Assembly: GCF_014191545.1 (NCBI RefSeq)
Contig: NZ_AP023361.1
Span: 586,501-650,500, forward strand
Reading direction: 5' to 3'
Source of the DNA: Terrihabitans soli
GTDB lineage: Bacteria > Pseudomonadota > Alphaproteobacteria > Rhizobiales > Methylopilaceae
DNA length: 64,000 nucleotides
A model generated the notes under the pieces. The model ran no database searches. It saw only the letters and a list, made by a program, of their open reading frames with translations, and had not been told where the DNA came from. Shown piece after piece: positions 60,826-64,000 of the stretch. A program made the translations under genes and the position numbers. How positions within the stretch are numbered: position 1 is the stretch's first letter; every line of letters starts with the position of its first letter.

Positions 60826-62403
60826 ATGACCGATCTCGATCGCTATCAATCGGATGTCCTTGTGCTCGGCGGCGGGCCCGCTGCGTGCTGGGCGGCGCTT
60901 GCGGCGCGCGAGGCCGGCCGCAGCGTGATCATGGTCGACAAGGGATATGTCGGTACAAGCGGCGCGACCGCGCCGTCGAACACCGGCACCTGGTTTGCGA
61001 ACACTCCGGAACGCCGCGCCCGTCTGATCGAAGAACGGCAGAAGCAATCCGAGGGCCTTGCCGATGTGCGCCAGATGCATCGCGTCATCGATGCGGCAAC
61101 CCAGCATCTGAATATTCTCGCCGAGCGCGGCTATCCGTTTCCGCGCGATGATGAGGACAAGCTCTATATCGCCAATCTGCGCGGGCCCGATTACATGCGT
61201 TTCATGCGCACGCAGGTCATCCGCGCGGGCGTAAAACTTCTCGATCATCATCCGGCGCTGGAACTTCTCGTCGCTTCCGATGGCGTTGCGGGAGCGGCCG
61301 GCTATGCGCGCCAGCTCGACCGCAATTGGGAAGCGCGCGCCGCGGCGGTGATCATCGCAACAGGCGGCTGCGCGTTCGGCTCGCGCATCCTCGGCGCGAC
61401 GGGCCTCACCGGCGACGGCTATCTGATGGCGGCTGAACTTGGCGTCACTCTGTCGGGCATGGAGTTTTCCAACCAGTATGGCATCGTTCCGCTGCACAGC
61501 TCGGTCAATAAGGGCCTGCCTTATGGCTGGGCGAACTTCTATCGCGGCGACGGTTCGGAGATCGAAATTCCGTCCGGACAGCGTTTTGCGGTTCTGGCGC
61601 GTGAATCGCTCGAAGGCCCGATCTTCGCGCGGTTCGACCGGGCGAGCGGCGTTCTTCCCGATGCGCTCAGGCGCGGCCAGCCGAATTGCTTTCTACCCTT
61701 CGACCGCGCCGCAATCGATCCGTTTGCGGATATCTTCCCGATCTCGCTGCGCTCGGAAGGCACAATCCGCGGCACAGGCGGTCTCAAGCGTGCGGACGAT
61801 GATTGTTCGGTCGGTATCCCGGGCCTTTATGCCGCGGGAGATTCGCTCGACCGCCAGGATCTTGCGGGTGCGGCCACCGGCGGCGGCGGACCGAATGCGA
61901 GCTGGGCTATCGCAACCGGCATCTGGGCCGGTAAGGGCGCCGCATCCTTTGCCGCAAGCCTCGGTGCGCGGGCGAGCGACCGCAAAGTTCGTCCGTCCGG
62001 ACAGGCCGGCTTAAGGCCCGCAAAATCCGCCGGCGATGTCGATCCGAAAGCGGCTCATGCGCTGGTGCGCGAAGAAATGCTGCCGGTCGACCGGAACTTC
62101 TTCCGCAGTCCTTCAAAGCTCGCACGCTCGATCGAACGACTCGACGCGGCCTGGGACGATCTGCGCGATCATGCGCATGGCACGGGCTATCAGGCGCTCA
62201 GACTGCGCGAGGCCGCGGGGCTCCTGGCTTCGAGCCGTTGGGCCTATCGCGCCGCCGATGTGCGTACAGAGACACGCGGCATGCATCGTCGTCTGGATGC
62301 GACGGCCAGCGACCCTTCATTCGCCCGCCGCATCACCATTGGCGGCATCGACCGTCCCTGGCTCGAATGGGATGCGGCTCCGGCGGAGGTTCTCGCATCA
62401 TGA
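60826..62403 (+). CDS. FAD-dependent fumarate reductase/AprA-like flavoprotein
   Basis: This 525-residue flavoprotein of the succinate dehydrogenase/fumarate reductase superfamily has the dinucleotide fold VLGGGPAACWAALAAREAG at about 11-30, FAD-contact GTSGATAPSN and late IPGLYAAGDSLD. It is shorter than adenylylsulfate reductase AprA but pairs with a two-cluster ferredoxin as AprA does with AprB. The stop overlaps the ferredoxin start by two bases. Its substrate is probably delivered by the ABC importer downstream. Confidence 0.87.
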   Translation: MTDLDRYQSDVLVLGGGPAACWAALAAREAGRSVIMVDKGYVGTSGATAPSNTGTWFANTPERRARLIEERQKQSEGLADVRQMHRVIDAATQHLNILAERGYPFPRDDEDKLYIANLRGPDYMRFMRTQVIRAGVKLLDHHPALELLVASDGVAGAAGYARQLDRNWEARAAAVIIATGGCAFGSRILGATGLTGDGYLMAAELGVTLSGMEFSNQYGIVPLHSSVNKGLPYGWANFYRGDGSEIEIPSGQRFAVLARESLEGPIFARFDRASGVLPDALRRGQPNCFLPFDRAAIDPFADIFPISLRSEGTIRGTGGLKRADDDCSVGIPGLYAAGDSLDRQDLAGAATGGGGPNASWAIATGIWAGKGAASFAASLGARASDRKVRPSGQAGLRPAKSAGDVDPKAAHALVREEMLPVDRNFFRSPSKLARSIERLDAAWDDLRDHAHGTGYQALRLREAAGLLASSRWAYRAADVRTETRGMHRRLDATASDPSFARRITIGGIDRPWLEWDAAPAEVLAS

Positions 62404-62771
62404 TCGAGATTCTGTCCGAGACGCGCTGCACCTCCTGCAATGTCTGCGTTAAAGCATGCCCGGCAAATGTGTTCGATGCCGTTCCCGGCGGCGTGCCGAT
62501 CATCGCGCGTCAGGACGACTGCCAGACCTGCTATCTCTGCGAGATCTATTGCCCGGTCGATGCGCTCTACGTCGCCATCGATCCCGAGCGCCCGACCGGC
62601 ATCACGGAAGCCGAAGTCTTGGAGCGCGGGCTGTTCGGCACTTACGCGCGGGCGCTCGGCTGGAAGAAGGGCCGGGAAGGCGGGACCGATCAGGACCCGA
62701 CCTACCGCATCCGTCTCGCCTCTCTCAACAACCTCGTGCCCGGCATGCAGGTACAGGGATCAAACTCATGA
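62400..62771 (+). CDS. 2x[4Fe-4S] ferredoxin, AprB-like partner
   Basis: This 123-residue protein has two cluster motifs, CTSCNVCVKACP and CQTCYLCEIYCP, each CxxCxxCxxxC. A C-terminal extension (about 70-123) may dock onto the flavoprotein. The ATG overlaps the flavoprotein stop (ATGA), and its own stop overlaps the ATPase start (ATGA), implying strict coupling and probably a complex. It should pass electrons to or from the FAD. Confidence 0.92.
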   Translation: MIEILSETRCTSCNVCVKACPANVFDAVPGGVPIIARQDDCQTCYLCEIYCPVDALYVAIDPERPTGITEAEVLERGLFGTYARALGWKKGREGGTDQDPTYRIRLASLNNLVPGMQVQGSNS

Positions 62772-63616
62772 CCGCTTTGGCCAATCGCATCTCCGTCACC
62801 GACCTGCATAAGACGTTTCGTCTCAAGCCCGGACAGACGGTGCGCGTCGACGGGCAGATCAGCGACCGCATCAAGGTTCTGTCCGGCGTCGATCTCGAAA
62901 TTCAAAAGGGCGAGTTCGTCACGCTTGTCGGCCCGTCGGGTAGCGGCAAATCGGTGCTGCTCGATATTATTGCGGGTCTCACCGACGCGACCTCGGGCGT
63001 TGCCGAAATCGACGGGCGTGCCGTTACCAGCCCGCATCGCGACGCGGCCTATGTGTTCCAGCAATATGCGCTTTTTCCCTGGCGCAGCGCGCTCGAGAAT
63101 GTCGAATACGCCCTCGAAGTGCGCGGCGTTGCGAAAGCCGAACGCCGCGAGAAAGCGCAGCATTTCCTCAGCCTGTTTGGCCTGAACGGCTTCGAGGACC
63201 GCTATCCCTCGCAGCTCTCGGGCGGAATGCAGCAGCGCGTGGCGATTGCGCGGGCGCTGGCGACCGATCCTCAAGTGCTGTTGATGGACGAGCCCTTCGC
63301 CGCGCTCGATGCGCAGACGCGCGACATCCTGCAGAGCGAACTTCTGCGCATCTGGGAACAGATCAAGACGACCGTCGTGTTCGTCACCCATTCGATTGAT
63401 GAAGCAATCTTCCTCGCCGACCGCGTGGTCGTCATGACGGCGCGTCCGGCGGCCGTGAAGGAAATCATCGAGATCGATCTGCCGCGCCCGCGCGATATCG
63501 AGATCCGCAATGGCGATCAATTCAACGCCTATCGCGCCCGCGTCTGGAACGCGCTGCGCGATGAGGTCCGCAAGGCGCAGCGCGATTGGCAACTCGCCTC
63601 AAGTTATAACGGATAG
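62768..63616 (+). CDS. ABC transporter ATP-binding protein, nitrate/sulfonate/taurine type
   Basis: This 282-residue ATPase has Walker A GPSGSGKS, Q-loop VFQQYALFPWRSALENV, signature LSGGMQQRVAIARA, Walker B VLLMDEPFAALD and switch His in VTHSIDEA. FPWRSALENV is typical of SsuB/TauB/NrtD-type importers. An extra stretch (about residues 18-37) sits between the A-loop and the first strand. It overlaps the ferredoxin stop and precedes a permease. Confidence 0.93.
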   Translation: MTALANRISVTDLHKTFRLKPGQTVRVDGQISDRIKVLSGVDLEIQKGEFVTLVGPSGSGKSVLLDIIAGLTDATSGVAEIDGRAVTSPHRDAAYVFQQYALFPWRSALENVEYALEVRGVAKAERREKAQHFLSLFGLNGFEDRYPSQLSGGMQQRVAIARALATDPQVLLMDEPFAALDAQTRDILQSELLRIWEQIKTTVVFVTHSIDEAIFLADRVVVMTARPAAVKEIIEIDLPRPRDIEIRNGDQFNAYRARVWNALRDEVRKAQRDWQLASSYNG

Positions 63617-63625
63617 GAGCAGACC

Positions 63626-64000
63626 ATGGCCCTGATCACGCATGATGCGACGGATATCCCGCCGCGCGCCTGGTGGAGCCGGCCGGCTTTCCTGCCGTCT
63701 GCCGCCTCTTTCCGCAGCGCATCGAACACGATTGCGCTCGGTCTTCCCGCGCTCTTTGCGTTCGCGCTTTTGTGGGAAGTCGCGCCGCGTCTCGGCTGGA
63801 TCAATGCGCTGTTCTTTCCGCCGCTGAGCGAGGTTCTGGCCGCGCTGAAAGAAATGACGCTGAGCGGTCTTCTCGCCAAACATATCGGCATCAGCCTGCA
63901 ACGCGCGACGCTCGGCTTTCTCCTGGCCGTGATCGTTGCGATCCCGCTCGGGCTCGCGATGGGCCGCTATGCGCTGTTCGAAAAGCTGTCGGACTTTCTC
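63626..64000 (+). CDS. ABC transporter permease, SsuC/TauC-like (partial, runs off window)
   Basis: The frame opens at ATG 63626 with GGATAGGAGC upstream and remains open for 125 codons to the edge. A hydrophobic helix (LPALFAFALLWEVAPRLGW, about 40-58), FFPPLSEVLAAL, and LGFLLAVIVAIPLGLAMGR are the standard N-terminal half of nitrate/sulfonate-type permeases. The remaining half, and presumably a substrate-binding protein, lie beyond the window. Confidence 0.9.
   Translation, partial: MALITHDATDIPPRAWWSRPAFLPSAASFRSASNTIALGLPALFAFALLWEVAPRLGWINALFFPPLSEVLAALKEMTLSGLLAKHIGISLQRATLGFLLAVIVAIPLGLAMGRYALFEKLSDFL

Overview
The window is a contiguous piece of a GC-rich alphaproteobacterial chromosome, most likely from the order Hyphomicrobiales (Rhizobiales). 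The evidence is the conserved order ruvCAB-ybgC-tolQRAB-pal-cpoB-tilS-ftsH-glmM, then serC-serA, purA, rpoH and rluD; an Omp25-type porin-like protein; a DUF2852 protein; an OhrR/Ohr pair; and several TTT and ABC uptake operons. Genus cannot be fixed from the sequence. No transposase, phage gene or CRISPR array was seen. The only RNA gene recognised with confidence is a tRNA-Glu(CUC).

1-24 kb is housekeeping backbone with extra genes set between its members. yebC and ruvCAB-ybgC (Holliday junction processing plus a Tol-linked thioesterase) are followed by unrelated genes: a MOSC protein, a membrane protein, a double-PAS chemoreceptor, a secreted trypsin-like protease, and a TetR regulator next to a DUF2852 gene that carries a clear promoter and palindromic operator. 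The Tol-Pal envelope machine follows (tolQ, R, A, B, pal, cpoB), with a Mug-type DNA glycosylase between tolB and pal. An opgG-opgH osmoregulated glucan pair on the other strand separates cpoB from tilS. ftsH, a sugar O-acetyltransferase and glmM complete this part.

24-39 kb is mixed core. It holds an outer-membrane beta-barrel protein with a CtrA-type box upstream, and serC-serA with a structured leader that holds the serC ribosome-binding site in a hairpin. A DMT exporter overlaps a YegD-like Hsp70 that starts at TTG. Then come purA, a proline-rich membrane protein, rpoH, and rluD with a DUF6476-like gene whose start codon overlaps it head to head. The ohrR/ohr pair has two visible operator palindromes. 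A tRNA-Glu, a small aromatic-rich protein and a transmembrane chemoreceptor end the section.

39-64 kb is accessory catabolism and transport. (a) A TTT operon (bug-tctB-tctA) runs on into an unusual NodB-fold hydrolase, an SDR without the YxxxK motif and an FAH-family enzyme; a GntR regulator and a divergent MmgE/PrpD gene flank it. (b) An SMP-30 lactonase gene carries a one-base frameshift and is followed by an epimerase and a DeoR regulator. (c) A PotABCD-like ABC importer with a cysteine hydrolase faces an SDR; nearby lie an APH-type kinase and a class III aminotransferase-fold enzyme that resembles the hydroxylysine/phosphoethanolamine kinase plus phospho-lyase pair. The transporter and the kinase share an identical-format palindrome, ATGTTG-N6-CAACAT. 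(d) At the right edge, a peroxiredoxin-like protein, an AprA/fumarate-reductase-like flavoprotein, a two-cluster ferredoxin and a nitrate/sulfonate-type ABC importer form a tight operon that runs off the window.

The best candidates for undescribed biology are the flavoprotein-ferredoxin-importer operon (60.2-64 kb) and the kinase/phospho-lyase/importer regulon (49.7-57.9 kb). Both are functional inferences from domain content and layout; substrates are unknown.
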